Shown here piece by piece: positions 54,994-63,710 of a stretch of DNA of 64,000 bases. The first letter of the stretch is position 1, and every line of letters begins with the position of its first letter. The notes under the pieces are model-generated. The model was not told the DNA's origin. It searched no databases and saw only the letters and a list, made by a program, of their open reading frames with translations. Made by a program: the position numbers and the translations under genes. Source of the stretch: Pseudomonadota bacterium (GTDB lineage: Bacteria > Desulfobacterota > Desulfobacteria > Desulfobacterales > JAHIVH01); contig JAHIVH010000013.1 of the NCBI GenBank assembly GCA_018816735.1, positions 185,024-249,023 on the forward strand. Direction: 5' to 3'.

Positions 54994-56589
54994 ATGAAAA
55001 AAAGCAAACAACTGAGAACTCTGATCAATAGCGATAAACTCGAATTCATCTGTGAAGCCCACAATGGATTGAGCGCGAAAATTGTCGAGGAAACCGGCTT
55101 CAAAGGGATATGGGGGAGCGGCCTGTCAATTTCCGCTTCATTGGGCGTGCGCGACAACAATGAGGCCAGCTGGACCCAGGTGCTTGAGGTGATCGAGTTC
55201 ATGAGCGACGCCACTGCCATCCCCATCCTTCTGGACGGGGACACGGGCTATGGCAATTTCAACAACATGAGGCGGCTCGTCCAAAAACTGGAGCAAAGGG
55301 AAATCGGCGGGGTGTGTATTGAGGACAAGTTGTTCCCCAAAACCAATTCCTTTATCGGCGGCGAATTGCAGCCTCTGGCGGATATCGATGAATTCTGCGG
55401 CAAAATAAAGGCCGGAAAAGATACTCAGAAAGACGATGATTTCTGTATTGTGGCGAGGGTCGAAGCCTTTATCGCCGGATATGGGTTGGAGATGGCCTTA
55501 AAACGCGCGGAGGCTTACAGACGGGCAGGGGCGGATGCCATTCTGGTTCACAGCAAAAAGTCCACCCCCCATGACATAGAGCTGTTCATGAAAGAGTGGG
55601 GTGACCGTCATCCGGTGGTCATTGTACCCACAAAATACTATTCCACCCCCACAGACCGGTTTCAGGAACTTGGCATCAGCCTCGTGATCTGGGCCAATCA
55701 CCTGATCCGAACGGCAGCGGAACATATGAAACGGACCGCCAGAACCATATTTGAAGACCAGAGCCTGGTGGGCGTTGAAGACAAAATTGTCCCGGTTTCC
55801 GAAATTTTCAGACTCCAGGGGGCATCCGAACTTCAGGAAGCCGAGAAAAAATACCTTCCTGCCTCAGGTAAGGTGTTTCAGGCAACGATCCTCGCCGCCA
55901 GCCAGGGCAAGGAAATGGGGGATATTACCAGAGACTGCCCCAAAGCGCTTTTAAAAATCAATGACACCCCGATCCTTCATGACACGGTCGAGAAGTTGAA
56001 CCGGTTGAATATCAAGGATATTACCGTGGTCAGAGGGTATCTGAAAGACATGATCGACGGCGCCCAGTTTAAGACCATTGATAACGACGCCTATGATTCC
56101 ACAAAGGATCTCTATTCCTTGTATCTGGCGCTTGACCGGATTCAGGGAGACAGCCTGATCATCTATGGGGACTGTCTGTACCGGTCCCATCTGTTTGCCG
56201 ATCTTCTCGATAACCCGTCTGACATAAGGATCATTGTAGATGCGGATATTTCAGGCAAAAACAAGTCCCAGGATCTGGTATTGTGTTCAAAACCCTATGC
56301 CAATGACTTTTTCAACACGGACATTTTTCTTAAAGATATTTTTATAAAGAAAGATAAAGAGGACTCTCATGGGGAATGGACAGGTCTGATCGCCACAAAC
56401 CAGAAGGGAAGTGACCTGATCCGGCAAAAGCTAAAAGAGATGGCCTCAAGAGAAAATTTTAAACGTCTCTCCATTACGGATCTGTTAAAAGCGCTTCTTG
56501 AAATCACGACGATTCAGGTTATTTACACCAAAGGTGGTTGGCTTGATATTGACGATATATTTGACTATCAGCAGGCAGGAGATTTTTAA
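54994..56589 (+). CDS. pepM: Phosphoenolpyruvate mutase fused to a nucleotidyltransferase domain
   Basis: A 531-residue bifunctional protein. Residues 1-285 are PEP mutase, which isomerises PEP to phosphonopyruvate and forms the C-P bond: [30 protein letters not shown], and the family signature [10 protein letters not shown]. Residues about 290-531 are a nucleotidyltransferase domain ([38 protein letters not shown]). The Ser-Gln version of the usual AAGxGxR loop is typical of PepM fusions. In such clusters this domain activates phosphonate or polyol head groups with CTP. The ATG has no clear ribosome site. It is followed without a gap by the decarboxylase. Confidence 0.93.
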   Translation: MKKSKQLRTLINSDKLEFICEAHNGLSAKIVEETGFKGIWGSGLSISASLGVRDNNEASWTQVLEVIEFMSDATAIPILLDGDTGYGNFNNMRRLVQKLEQREIGGVCIEDKLFPKTNSFIGGELQPLADIDEFCGKIKAGKDTQKDDDFCIVARVEAFIAGYGLEMALKRAEAYRRAGADAILVHSKKSTPHDIELFMKEWGDRHPVVIVPTKYYSTPTDRFQELGISLVIWANHLIRTAAEHMKRTARTIFEDQSLVGVEDKIVPVSEIFRLQGASELQEAEKKYLPASGKVFQATILAASQGKEMGDITRDCPKALLKINDTPILHDTVEKLNRLNIKDITVVRGYLKDMIDGAQFKTIDNDAYDSTKDLYSLYLALDRIQGDSLIIYGDCLYRSHLFADLLDNPSDIRIIVDADISGKNKSQDLVLCSKPYANDFFNTDIFLKDIFIKKDKEDSHGEWTGLIATNQKGSDLIRQKLKEMASRENFKRLSITDLLKALLEITTIQVIYTKGGWLDIDDIFDYQQAGDF

Positions 56590-57717
56590 ATGATAGATAC
56601 GGAAAAATTCGGAAAGCGCCTATCAGATTACGGATATAATTTCGCAAGCGGCGTACCATGCTCGTTTTTAAAGTATCTGATCAACTATGCGATAAACGAC
56701 ATGAATTACGTGGGAGCGGTAAACGAAGGTGATGCGGTGGCCATATCTGCTGGTGCGTATATGGGCGGGAAAAAAAGCATGGTCTTGATGCAGAATTCCG
56801 GGCTGACCAACGCCATCTCGCCGCTGACTTCTCTGAATTATCCATTCAGAATACCGGTACTGGGTTTTGTCAGTCTTCGGGGTGAGAAGGGGTTAAATGA
56901 CGAACCCCAGCATGAGCTGACCGGAACAGTGACCGACCGGATGCTCGAGGACTCTGGTGTGGCATTCGATTATCTGGCCGCGGATATGAACGAAGCAGTT
57001 CAGCAGCTGAAAAAAGCAGATGGGATATTTCAGAATAATCGCCCTTTCTTTTTTATCGTGCGCAAAAATACTTTTTCAGACGTAAAGTTAAATGCCAAAG
57101 AAGAAGGGGAGATGAAACCGGGTGAACTTGTAAGAAGGAGGGTTCCCCTTCAGGACATGACCCGGTTGGGTGCGCTTGAAGTCATCTCGACATTCAAGGA
57201 TGATCATACGGTTCTTCTGGCAAGCACAGGAAAGGGCGGCCGCGAGCTATACGAAATCGACGATTCAGACCATAATTTTTACATGGTCGGTTCCATGGGA
57301 TGCATCAGCTCTTTTGGTCTGGGAATGTCCCTTGCTAAACCAAACCTGAACGTGATTGGCATTGACGGTGACGGCGCCCTTCTCATGCGGATGGGGTCAA
57401 TGGCCACAAACGGTTTCTATGCCAATGGTAATCTCCTCCATATCCTGATAGACAATAACTGCCATGACTCAACCGGCGGTCAGAAAACCGTGTCCCACCA
57501 TGTGGATTTTCCGTCTATTGCACAGGCCTGCGGATATCTAAAATCTTATGACGTGAAAGACCTTGAAGAATTAAAAGAGATAATAACTGCCTGGAAGGAA
57601 TATCCTTGTCTCACGTTCATCCGTGTCCGTGTGAAAAGAGGTACCAAACCGGATTTAGGGAGACCGAAAGTCAAGCCCTATGAGGTCAAGGAAAGACTGA
57701 TGCGGTTTATCGGATAG
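56590..57717 (+). CDS. ppd: Phosphonopyruvate decarboxylase
   Basis: A 375-residue ThDP-dependent enzyme converting phosphonopyruvate to phosphonoacetaldehyde and CO2, which pulls the unfavourable mutase step forward. It begins FGKRLSDYGYNFASGVPCSFLK, has the activating Glu in AVNEGDAVAISAG, and the ThDP motif GIDGDGALLMRMGSMATNG ending ILIDNNCHDSTGG (GDG to NN). CAGGAG precedes the ATG, which directly follows the pepM stop. Length and motifs match the sulfopyruvate/phosphonopyruvate decarboxylase family; context fixes the phosphonate role. Confidence 0.93.
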   Translation: MIDTEKFGKRLSDYGYNFASGVPCSFLKYLINYAINDMNYVGAVNEGDAVAISAGAYMGGKKSMVLMQNSGLTNAISPLTSLNYPFRIPVLGFVSLRGEKGLNDEPQHELTGTVTDRMLEDSGVAFDYLAADMNEAVQQLKKADGIFQNNRPFFFIVRKNTFSDVKLNAKEEGEMKPGELVRRRVPLQDMTRLGALEVISTFKDDHTVLLASTGKGGRELYEIDDSDHNFYMVGSMGCISSFGLGMSLAKPNLNVIGIDGDGALLMRMGSMATNGFYANGNLLHILIDNNCHDSTGGQKTVSHHVDFPSIAQACGYLKSYDVKDLEELKEIITAWKEYPCLTFIRVRVKRGTKPDLGRPKVKPYEVKERLMRFIG

Positions 57718-57733
57718 ATATGCGGAGAATGAA

Positions 57734-58498
57734 ATGATACATACAGCAGTGATTCTTGCAGCGGGATTGGGAAGCCGTCTCAAACAGTATACGACGGATA
57801 TGCCCAAAGGCTTTCTTGAGATCGACAAAGAGGCCCTGATCGAACGATCCTTGAGGCTGCTCAGGAATCAGGGAATAGATACTGTCCTAATAGGTACGGG
57901 GTACCTCTCCGGTTTTTATGAGAATCTGAAAGGCAGTTATGCCGGGCTGATGACGCGGAGAAACGATATATTCGATCAGACCAGCAGTTTTTACACCTTA
58001 TATAACATGCAGGAACTCATTTCAGATGACTTCTTGCTTCTGGAATCGGATCTTCTGTATGAAGAACGGGCATTGGTTCATCTTCTTTCGGAGGCGACAA
58101 AAGATATCATTCTGGCAAGCGGCAAGACAGACTCCGGTGATGAAGTCTACATTGAAACAGATGAAACCGGCATGCTGGTCAACATGTCCAAAAAGAGAAA
58201 TGATCTGAAATCCATTGCGGGTGAACTGGTCGGCATATCAAAAATTTCTCTTCATACATTTCAAATGCTGATCGAACACTTTCATTCACATATGGAAGAA
58301 ACCAGAAAGATCGATTATGAAACGGCCTTGACCCGGCTTTCACAGACATTCCCCATAAAAGTAGATGTCATATCCGATCTGGCCTGGACAGAGATAGACA
58401 CGGAAGACCACCTGAACCGGGCCAAAACCTTGATTTACCCCCGTATTAAAGAACTTGAAAAAAATGACAGGATCAATAAACATGCAAACGCCAATTAA
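57734..58498 (+). CDS. Stand-alone nucleotidyltransferase, probable CTP:2-aminoethylphosphonate cytidylyltransferase
   Basis: A 254-residue GT-A-fold nucleotidyltransferase: VILAAGLGSRLKQYTTDMPKGFLEI (canonical LAAGxGxR...PK loop), LLLESDLLYEERALV (metal Asp) and the C-terminal TEIDTEDHLNRAKTL. It resembles LicC-type phosphocholine cytidylyltransferases and the NTP-transferase half of the fused PntC enzyme that makes CMP-AEP. Here the domain is separate and overlaps the AEP transaminase gene by 17 nt, the split form of that fusion. GCGGAGA precedes the ATG. CMP-AEP formation is inferred. Confidence 0.82.
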   Translation: MIHTAVILAAGLGSRLKQYTTDMPKGFLEIDKEALIERSLRLLRNQGIDTVLIGTGYLSGFYENLKGSYAGLMTRRNDIFDQTSSFYTLYNMQELISDDFLLLESDLLYEERALVHLLSEATKDIILASGKTDSGDEVYIETDETGMLVNMSKKRNDLKSIAGELVGISKISLHTFQMLIEHFHSHMEETRKIDYETALTRLSQTFPIKVDVISDLAWTEIDTEDHLNRAKTLIYPRIKELEKNDRINKHANAN

Positions 58499-59609
58499 AC
58501 GAAACATCCTTTTGAACCCCGGACCGGCGACCACAACAGATACGGTCAAATACGCCCAGGTCGTACCGGATATCTGCCCCAGAGAAAAAGAATTTTGCGA
58601 AGTGATGAAAAAGGTGGCGACAGGCCTTGTGAAAGTGGTTCATGGAGATGAAAGACACGAAGCGGTCATGTTTACCTCATCAGGCACAGGTGGCGTAGAG
58701 GCGCTCATCAGTTCGGTGGTGCCTGTGGGAAAGAAAATCCTCGTTGTGATCAACGGCGCCTATGGGGATCGGATACATAAAATCGCCCGGATTTATTATC
58801 CGGAAAACCAGGTCCTGCAATATAAAATTCCCTATGGTGGATATCCGGATGTGTCGGCCATTCAGAAAATCATTCAGAAGAACGACGATATCAGCCATAT
58901 CGCAGTCGTTCATCATGAAACCACCACAGGTATGCTCAATCCTGTCAGGGAGATTGCCCGGGTCGCCCGGGCTTATGGCGTTTTGATGATCGTGGACGCG
59001 ATTTCTTCCTATGCGGGTATTGATATTGATATTGAAAAGGACGGGTTCGATTATCTGGTCTCCACCTCCAATAAGAATATTCAGGGCATGGCAGGTATCG
59101 CCTTTGTGATTACGGCAAAGGAAAAATTGGAAAAACTGAAAGATATTCCCAAACGAAACCTCTATTTCAATCTCTATGATCAGTATATCTCTCAAAAAAA
59201 GACCGGCCAGATGCAGTTTACACCGGCCGTTCAGGTGATCTACGCACTGGTGCAGGCGCTATCGGAGTTTTTTATCGAAACCCCTCAAAAACGCTTTGAT
59301 CGATATCGCCTATCCTGGGAAGTACTGGTCGAAGGATTGCAAAAACTGGGATTCAAGCTTCTCTTGCCGCTTTCAACACAGGCAGGCCTTATTACCTCCA
59401 TCCTTGAGCCGGATCATCCCCGGTTCAGTTTCGAATCGATGCACGATCATCTGTATGAGCGAGGATATACCATCTATCCCGGAAAAATTGCCGATACCCA
59501 TACATTCAGAATTGCGAACATCGGCGCCATTGATCAAGTGGATATGCGTCATTTTTTAGCAGAACTGAAGCAATATCTTGAAACGAATCAGATTCACCTA
59601 ACCCATTAG
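58482..59609 (+). CDS. phnW: 2-aminoethylphosphonate-pyruvate transaminase
   Basis: A 375-residue class V, PLP-dependent aminotransferase that makes AEP from phosphonoacetaldehyde here (running in the biosynthetic direction). Motifs: LLNPGPATTTDTVK at the N terminus, FTSSGTGGVEALISSVVP (phosphate cup), VDAISSYAG with the PLP Asp, STSNKNIQGMAGIAFVI with the Schiff-base Lys, and the C-terminal YTIYPGKIADTHTFRIANIG. The ATG at 58482 has AGGA about 9 nt upstream and overlaps the previous gene. The neighbours pepM and ppd distinguish it from catabolic PhnW. Confidence 0.92.
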   Translation: MQTPIKRNILLNPGPATTTDTVKYAQVVPDICPREKEFCEVMKKVATGLVKVVHGDERHEAVMFTSSGTGGVEALISSVVPVGKKILVVINGAYGDRIHKIARIYYPENQVLQYKIPYGGYPDVSAIQKIIQKNDDISHIAVVHHETTTGMLNPVREIARVARAYGVLMIVDAISSYAGIDIDIEKDGFDYLVSTSNKNIQGMAGIAFVITAKEKLEKLKDIPKRNLYFNLYDQYISQKKTGQMQFTPAVQVIYALVQALSEFFIETPQKRFDRYRLSWEVLVEGLQKLGFKLLLPLSTQAGLITSILEPDHPRFSFESMHDHLYERGYTIYPGKIADTHTFRIANIGAIDQVDMRHFLAELKQYLETNQIHLTH

Positions 59610-59626
59610 GAAAGGATGGTACCATT

Positions 59627-60454
59627 ATGAAAATTCATCATTTGAATTGCGGCACCTGCCGGCCGCTTGGTGGCAGTCTTTTGAATCGCAGTCCTTCCAT
59701 TATCACGTGTCATTGTCTGCTGATCGATACCGACAAAGAACTCGTCCTTGTGGATTCCGGTGTGGGCATGGCAGACATGAAAAACCCGAAACGGCTTGGC
59801 CCCATGCATCTGATGTTGAATCTTCGGCAAGATGACGCTGACACGGCTTTCAGACAAGTCGAACAGCTGGGGTATAACCCGGAAGATGTCAAACACATCA
59901 TTATCACTCACCTGGATCTTGATCATGCAGGCGGGCTCCCGGATTTTCCCTGGGCCAACGTTCATGTCCTAAAGCAGGAATATGATGCAGCCATGCATCC
60001 GGAGAATTACCGCGAAAGGGAGAGATACCGGAAATGCCACTTTGCCCATCAGCCCAAATGGATCTTGCATGAAAAGATATCCGATGAAAAATGGTTTGGC
60101 CTTGAATGCATCAGAGGGGAGGGGGGCTTGCCCGAGGATATTGTCATTGTTCCCCTGACAGGACACACAAAAGGACACTGCGGGGTGGCCATTAAAATGG
60201 ATGAATCGTGGTTTTTTCATGCCGGAGATACGTATTATTACGACAAACAGATGGCGAATCCCATAGACTGTACCATTGGATTCAAACTGTTTGAATATCT
60301 CGCCCATATGGACAAAAAAGAAGCCATCAAGAAAAAAAACCGGCTATGGGATGTGATCGATAAAAACAGGGATCAGATCACCATTTGCTGCACCCATGAC
60401 CCTACTGAATTCGAAACCCTGTCAAAAACGACATTAAGAAGACGGAGGACATAA
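59627..60454 (+). CDS. Metallo-beta-lactamase-fold hydrolase
   Basis: A 275-residue MBL-fold protein with THLDLDHAGG (the HxDxDH variant of the zinc motif), LTGHTKGHCG (third His), HAGDTYYYD and TICCTHDP near the end. The N terminus is IHHLNCGTCRPLGG. AGGAAAGGATGG precedes the ATG, 17 nt after the transaminase gene, so it is in the operon. The overall plan is close to the N-acyl-homoserine-lactonase/hydroxyacylglutathione-hydrolase group, but HxDxDH is unusual for these. Cleavage of a phosphonate ester or lactone is possible; no substrate can be assigned. Confidence 0.8.
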   Translation: MKIHHLNCGTCRPLGGSLLNRSPSIITCHCLLIDTDKELVLVDSGVGMADMKNPKRLGPMHLMLNLRQDDADTAFRQVEQLGYNPEDVKHIIITHLDLDHAGGLPDFPWANVHVLKQEYDAAMHPENYRERERYRKCHFAHQPKWILHEKISDEKWFGLECIRGEGGLPEDIVIVPLTGHTKGHCGVAIKMDESWFFHAGDTYYYDKQMANPIDCTIGFKLFEYLAHMDKKEAIKKKNRLWDVIDKNRDQITICCTHDPTEFETLSKTTLRRRRT

Positions 60455-60456
60455 AA

Positions 60457-60978
60457 ATGGATGGATGGCGTGATGAAGAATTCAAGGATAAAAACCTGAT
60501 GGCCCCTTGCGGATTGTACTGCGGTACATGCGGTGTGTATATCGCCACGAGGGATAAAAATGAAAAATTCAGGACCGTAATGGCTAACCTTTATGGCACC
60601 AGGCCCGAAGAAACCGCATGCATCGGATGCATGCAACCTGATCCACCGGAAAAACTCTACCTCTACTGCAAAATGTGCACGATCAGGGATTGCGTGAAAG
60701 AAAAAAGTTTCTACTCCTGCCACCAGTGCGAAGGCTGGCCCTGCGGCCAGATTGAAAATTTCGGTCTGGCTACCGGAAAAAGGGTCATGAAACGAACGAT
60801 TCCCATCTGGCGGAAAAAGGTCGAGGAACTTGGCGATGAACAGGGAAGCATCGAATGGGCACGCTCCGAATGTGAGCGGTATCATTGCCCTGACTGCGGC
60901 AAGCCCCTGTTTCGTGGCGCCCAGCGATGCAGAGCTTGCAAGGCCTCTGTCGCAGACAAACTCGATGGTTCGCTTTGA
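60457..60978 (+). CDS. DUF3795 cysteine-rich protein
   Basis: A 173-residue soluble protein: MAPCGLYCGTCGVYIA at residues 11-26 is the DUF3795 signature (C-x3-C-x2-C), followed by CIGCMQPDP, YCKMCTIRDCV and YSCHQCEGWPCGQI, and a C-terminal zinc-ribbon-like YHCPDCGKPLFRGAQRCRAC. With about 19 Cys it is expected to bind zinc or Fe-S clusters. It follows the MBL gene by 2 nt and ends the AEP operon. A role in phosphonate metabolism is not known; it may be a passenger. Confidence 0.8.
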   Translation: MDGWRDEEFKDKNLMAPCGLYCGTCGVYIATRDKNEKFRTVMANLYGTRPEETACIGCMQPDPPEKLYLYCKMCTIRDCVKEKSFYSCHQCEGWPCGQIENFGLATGKRVMKRTIPIWRKKVEELGDEQGSIEWARSECERYHCPDCGKPLFRGAQRCRACKASVADKLDGSL

Positions 60979-61073
60979 ACAATTTATAAAGTTGCCGGAT
61001 GATTCCGGTTATAAACAAATAGTTCAGGCTGCTCGTTTTTCAGATTTATGAGAACACCTGAAAGGAGGTGCTT

Positions 61074-61286
61074 ATGGACTTCAATGCAAATACGGTTCTT
61101 GTTACAGGAGGGGGCTCCGGCATTGGGTTTGCCATTTCGGAGCGGTTTCTTCAGGCCGGAAGCACCGTCATTATAATGGGCAGCATTGAAGCAACATACG
61201 GATTTTCAACCGAAATGAGCCGGGCAACACCCGAGCAACTGGAGGCGATCTTCAAGCGAATGAACCAACCTCATCTGGTAGGATAA
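61074..61286 (+). pseudogene. Internally deleted short-chain dehydrogenase remnant
   Basis: From ATG 61074 (strong AAAGGAGGTG ribosome site at 61061-61070) the frame encodes the first 33 residues of an SDR, ANTVLVTGGGSGIGFAISERF with the TGxxxGIG cofactor loop, then jumps directly to a C-terminal-type SDR segment (MSRATPEQLEAIFKRMNQPHL). The catalytic Ser-Tyr-Lys and most of the Rossmann fold are missing, leaving 70 residues instead of about 250. An in-frame internal deletion is the simplest explanation. Confidence 0.75.
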
Positions 61287-61306
61287 CGGAAAAATTGCCC
61301 GGTGAG

Positions 61307-61615
61307 TCATGCTGCACATTCAAACAAATAAAATTTTGATGCCTTTTTGTCAAAAGTAATAACGCTTTCGCAAGTATTATTTGGGGCAGAGGGTGCAATT
61401 AAAAGGTCAGAAAGATCATATGTGTTTTCCTGAAAAAGCATTGGCGCCTGTCCAAAATCATAATCATCAGCGTCAAGATCGTGGCCATTCTTTTCATTCA
61501 CCGGTAGCCAGGGAATAAGTTCCGGACTGCAGGCAAAGGTCCACGCATCGAGATCATTCATTTTCATAGACCAATTAACAGCCCCTGTATCAAGATCAAG
61601 AATCGATTCACACCG
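61307..61615 (-). pseudogene. Fragment of a PQQ-type beta-propeller quinoprotein
   Basis: The frame open from 61615 (just after a TAG) to the stop at 61307 reads ESILDLDTGAVNWSMKMND, DAWTFACSPEL and DADDYDFGQAPMLFQE. This resembles part of a polyvinyl-alcohol-dehydrogenase-like or quinohemoprotein propeller (the D-T-G-x-W tryptophan-docking motif and the DYDFG-x-x-P segment). About 100 residues remain of 500 or more, with no start or signal peptide. It lies convergent to the SDR remnant. Confidence 0.6.
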
Positions 61616-62134
61616 CTAATTAATCGACAAAATATATATAAAATATACAATACAATACTCAATAATTGCATAAAAACAGAACTGGGGGGCAGGAATAATG
61701 GATAGTGTCTTTGTTTACCATCCCTATTTGAGTTGTGAATCGTGGATAGCTAAATCATCATGGTTTAAAAGTTAAAGGTCAACAAATTTGATGTTTAGAA
61801 TAATAGGACGGACCTGGCGGTCCTATATTAAGGATCAGGTTATGTAAATTGGGTGGAAATTGTATTGAAATATGTTCGAAACCTATTCGCGAACAGAACC
61901 CTATTTTAAGGCTTGAACAATAGCTGCCATATCATATTGAAAAAACAATTGAAATAAAACAAACTTCAGTCCTATTCCCATAATTCTTTGCCATAGCATG
62001 ATAATAATGAAAAAAAATAGTTACGAATCGGGTTGATATAAAAAATACTTGACATCTGATATTGTGTAATATATTCAGGACTGACTCGTCAGTCTTGAAT
62101 ATCTGAGATTTCAATTACTAATAAGGAGATGAAA
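61616..62134. other. Intergenic region upstream of the DUF1302 gene
   Basis: About 520 AT-rich bases. Besides the promoter/operator at 62049-62102 and AAGGAG at 62123-62128, no gene, RNA or strong hairpin is visible. Confidence 0.5.
62049..62102 (+). promoter_or_regulatory. Promoter with a TetR-like palindromic operator before the DUF1302 gene
   Basis: TTGACA (62049-62054) and TATATT (62070-62075, 15-nt spacer) form a candidate promoter. Overlapping the -10 is a 32-bp palindrome (62071-62102): outer arms ATATTCA/TGAATAT, inner arms GACTGAC/GTCAGTC, central TC, one mismatch pair. The GACTGAC-type core is common in TetR-family operators. No TetR gene is in the window. Confidence 0.65.
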
Positions 62135-63685
62135 ATGAGGAACCAAAAGAATCAAAGGCACATTTTATTATTGGCTGTAGTGGTTTTTGCTTGGATGTCA
62201 TTTTCCAGATCAGCACATGCCATTCGTTTTGAGCCAAACGACGATACAATAATCGATTTTGACCTAACCTTGTCCTGGACTGGCGGAGTACGCGCCGAGG
62301 ACCGGGATCTGGACACCATGGCCATGAAAGACGTTAACGCAGATGATGGTGGGTGGAATTTTGATCAGTGGAATATGACCAACAACCGGTGGACCGCCAT
62401 TGCAGATATCGACGTACACTACAAGAATGTGGGCGTATTTGCCCGGCCAAGAGCGTTTTATGATTTTGTCTACATGGGTGACAATTCCAATCCTGGACTT
62501 GCCAAACACTGGTCCAACAATAACTATCTGGCCGGGGCCATCAGCAAGCCGGACAAGTTTGACGACGGTGTTGAAGATACTATGGGTACGGATGCTCAGT
62601 TTCTGGATTGGTTTTTTTATTCCAATTTCTCTCTGGGCGACCATGCAGTGGACTTTCGCGTTGGGCAGCAGGTGGTGGCATGGGGAGAGCAATTGTTCCT
62701 CCAAGGCGGCGTGGCATCGGCCATGTCCCATGCGGACCTGACAGCGGCGAACCTACCTGGGGTGGAACTCAAAGAAGTATATATGCCCTCGGAATCGGCT
62801 TCACTTCGTATGGATATTCTTAACAACTTAACCGTGATGGGATTCTACCAATGGGAATGGGAACACCACATTTTAAATGAACCGGGCAGCTATTTTAGTG
62901 ATCAGGATTTGGTAGGTGAGGCAGGAAGAGGATTAATAATACCGCCTAATGCTGTTCCACCCAACTACATGGTTGTTAAAAGAGGAAAGGATCAACCCGC
63001 CAGGGATGACGGACAATATGGTCTTGGCTTTATCTATCGGGCCGAGAGACTCGCTCAAACAGAATTTGGATTTTATTATATCAATTATCATGAGAAATCC
63101 CCTTTGGTTCAATTCGCCCCCGACTTTTCCAACTATTATTTCAGTTACGCGGAAGACATCAAGCTATATGGCATGAGTGTCAGTACGTTTATCAAAGATG
63201 TAAGCTTAAGTGGTGAATTTACCTATCGCCATAATTATCCTCTGACCATTGCTCCAGGTGTCTATGAGGACGGCAATATGGTTCAGGCCCAAATTGCAGC
63301 GTTGTACGCCCTTGGCGAAAACCTTATTTTTGATGATGTGAGTTTTGCCGGAGAAATCGGTTATGACAAGGTACTGGGTAAAGACGAAGCAGATATGGCA
63401 TCCAGTGATTTTGCCTGGGGGTATTCTCTCACTGTAACACCGAAATATTACCAGGTGGTGACGGATCTTGATCTGAGCCTGCCCATTTCATACAAAGGCA
63501 ATCCAAACGGTTCTTCTCCAAACAAGACATTTACGGAAGGGGCCAATAGCGCTTCTATTGGAGCGACACTTGTCTGGAAAAATGTCTATAAACTGGAAAT
63601 CAAATATGCTGGTTATTTTAATCCGAAACGCAATACCCTTGCAGATCGGGATGTTATTGGCATAAACTTGAAATATACTTTCTAA
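62135..63685 (+). CDS. DUF1302-family outer-membrane protein
   Basis: A 516-residue protein with signal peptide (about 8-28, SAHAIRF) and a long series of amphipathic strands typical of DUF1302 proteins: TLSWTGGVRAEDRD, RVGQQVVAWGEQLFLQGG, the AERLAQTEFGFYYINYHEKSP region, and a C-terminal DVIGINLKYTF with terminal Phe. The ATG at 62135 is chosen because AAGGAG (62123-62128) lies 6 nt upstream; the ATG at 62129 abuts it. DUF1302 genes usually sit directly before DUF1329 genes, as here, often with an RND exporter and lipid- or sterol-related metabolism. Porin-like uptake or export of a hydrophobic compound is inferred. Confidence 0.88.
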   Translation: MRNQKNQRHILLLAVVVFAWMSFSRSAHAIRFEPNDDTIIDFDLTLSWTGGVRAEDRDLDTMAMKDVNADDGGWNFDQWNMTNNRWTAIADIDVHYKNVGVFARPRAFYDFVYMGDNSNPGLAKHWSNNNYLAGAISKPDKFDDGVEDTMGTDAQFLDWFFYSNFSLGDHAVDFRVGQQVVAWGEQLFLQGGVASAMSHADLTAANLPGVELKEVYMPSESASLRMDILNNLTVMGFYQWEWEHHILNEPGSYFSDQDLVGEAGRGLIIPPNAVPPNYMVVKRGKDQPARDDGQYGLGFIYRAERLAQTEFGFYYINYHEKSPLVQFAPDFSNYYFSYAEDIKLYGMSVSTFIKDVSLSGEFTYRHNYPLTIAPGVYEDGNMVQAQIAALYALGENLIFDDVSFAGEIGYDKVLGKDEADMASSDFAWGYSLTVTPKYYQVVTDLDLSLPISYKGNPNGSSPNKTFTEGANSASIGATLVWKNVYKLEIKYAGYFNPKRNTLADRDVIGINLKYTF

Positions 63686-63710
63686 AATATATTAAATAAG
63701 GAGAAAAAAC

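Noticed and set aside
60373..60885. 170-codon minus-strand ORF
   Set aside because: Shadow of the DUF3795 gene, whose Cys motifs are clearly coding on the plus strand.
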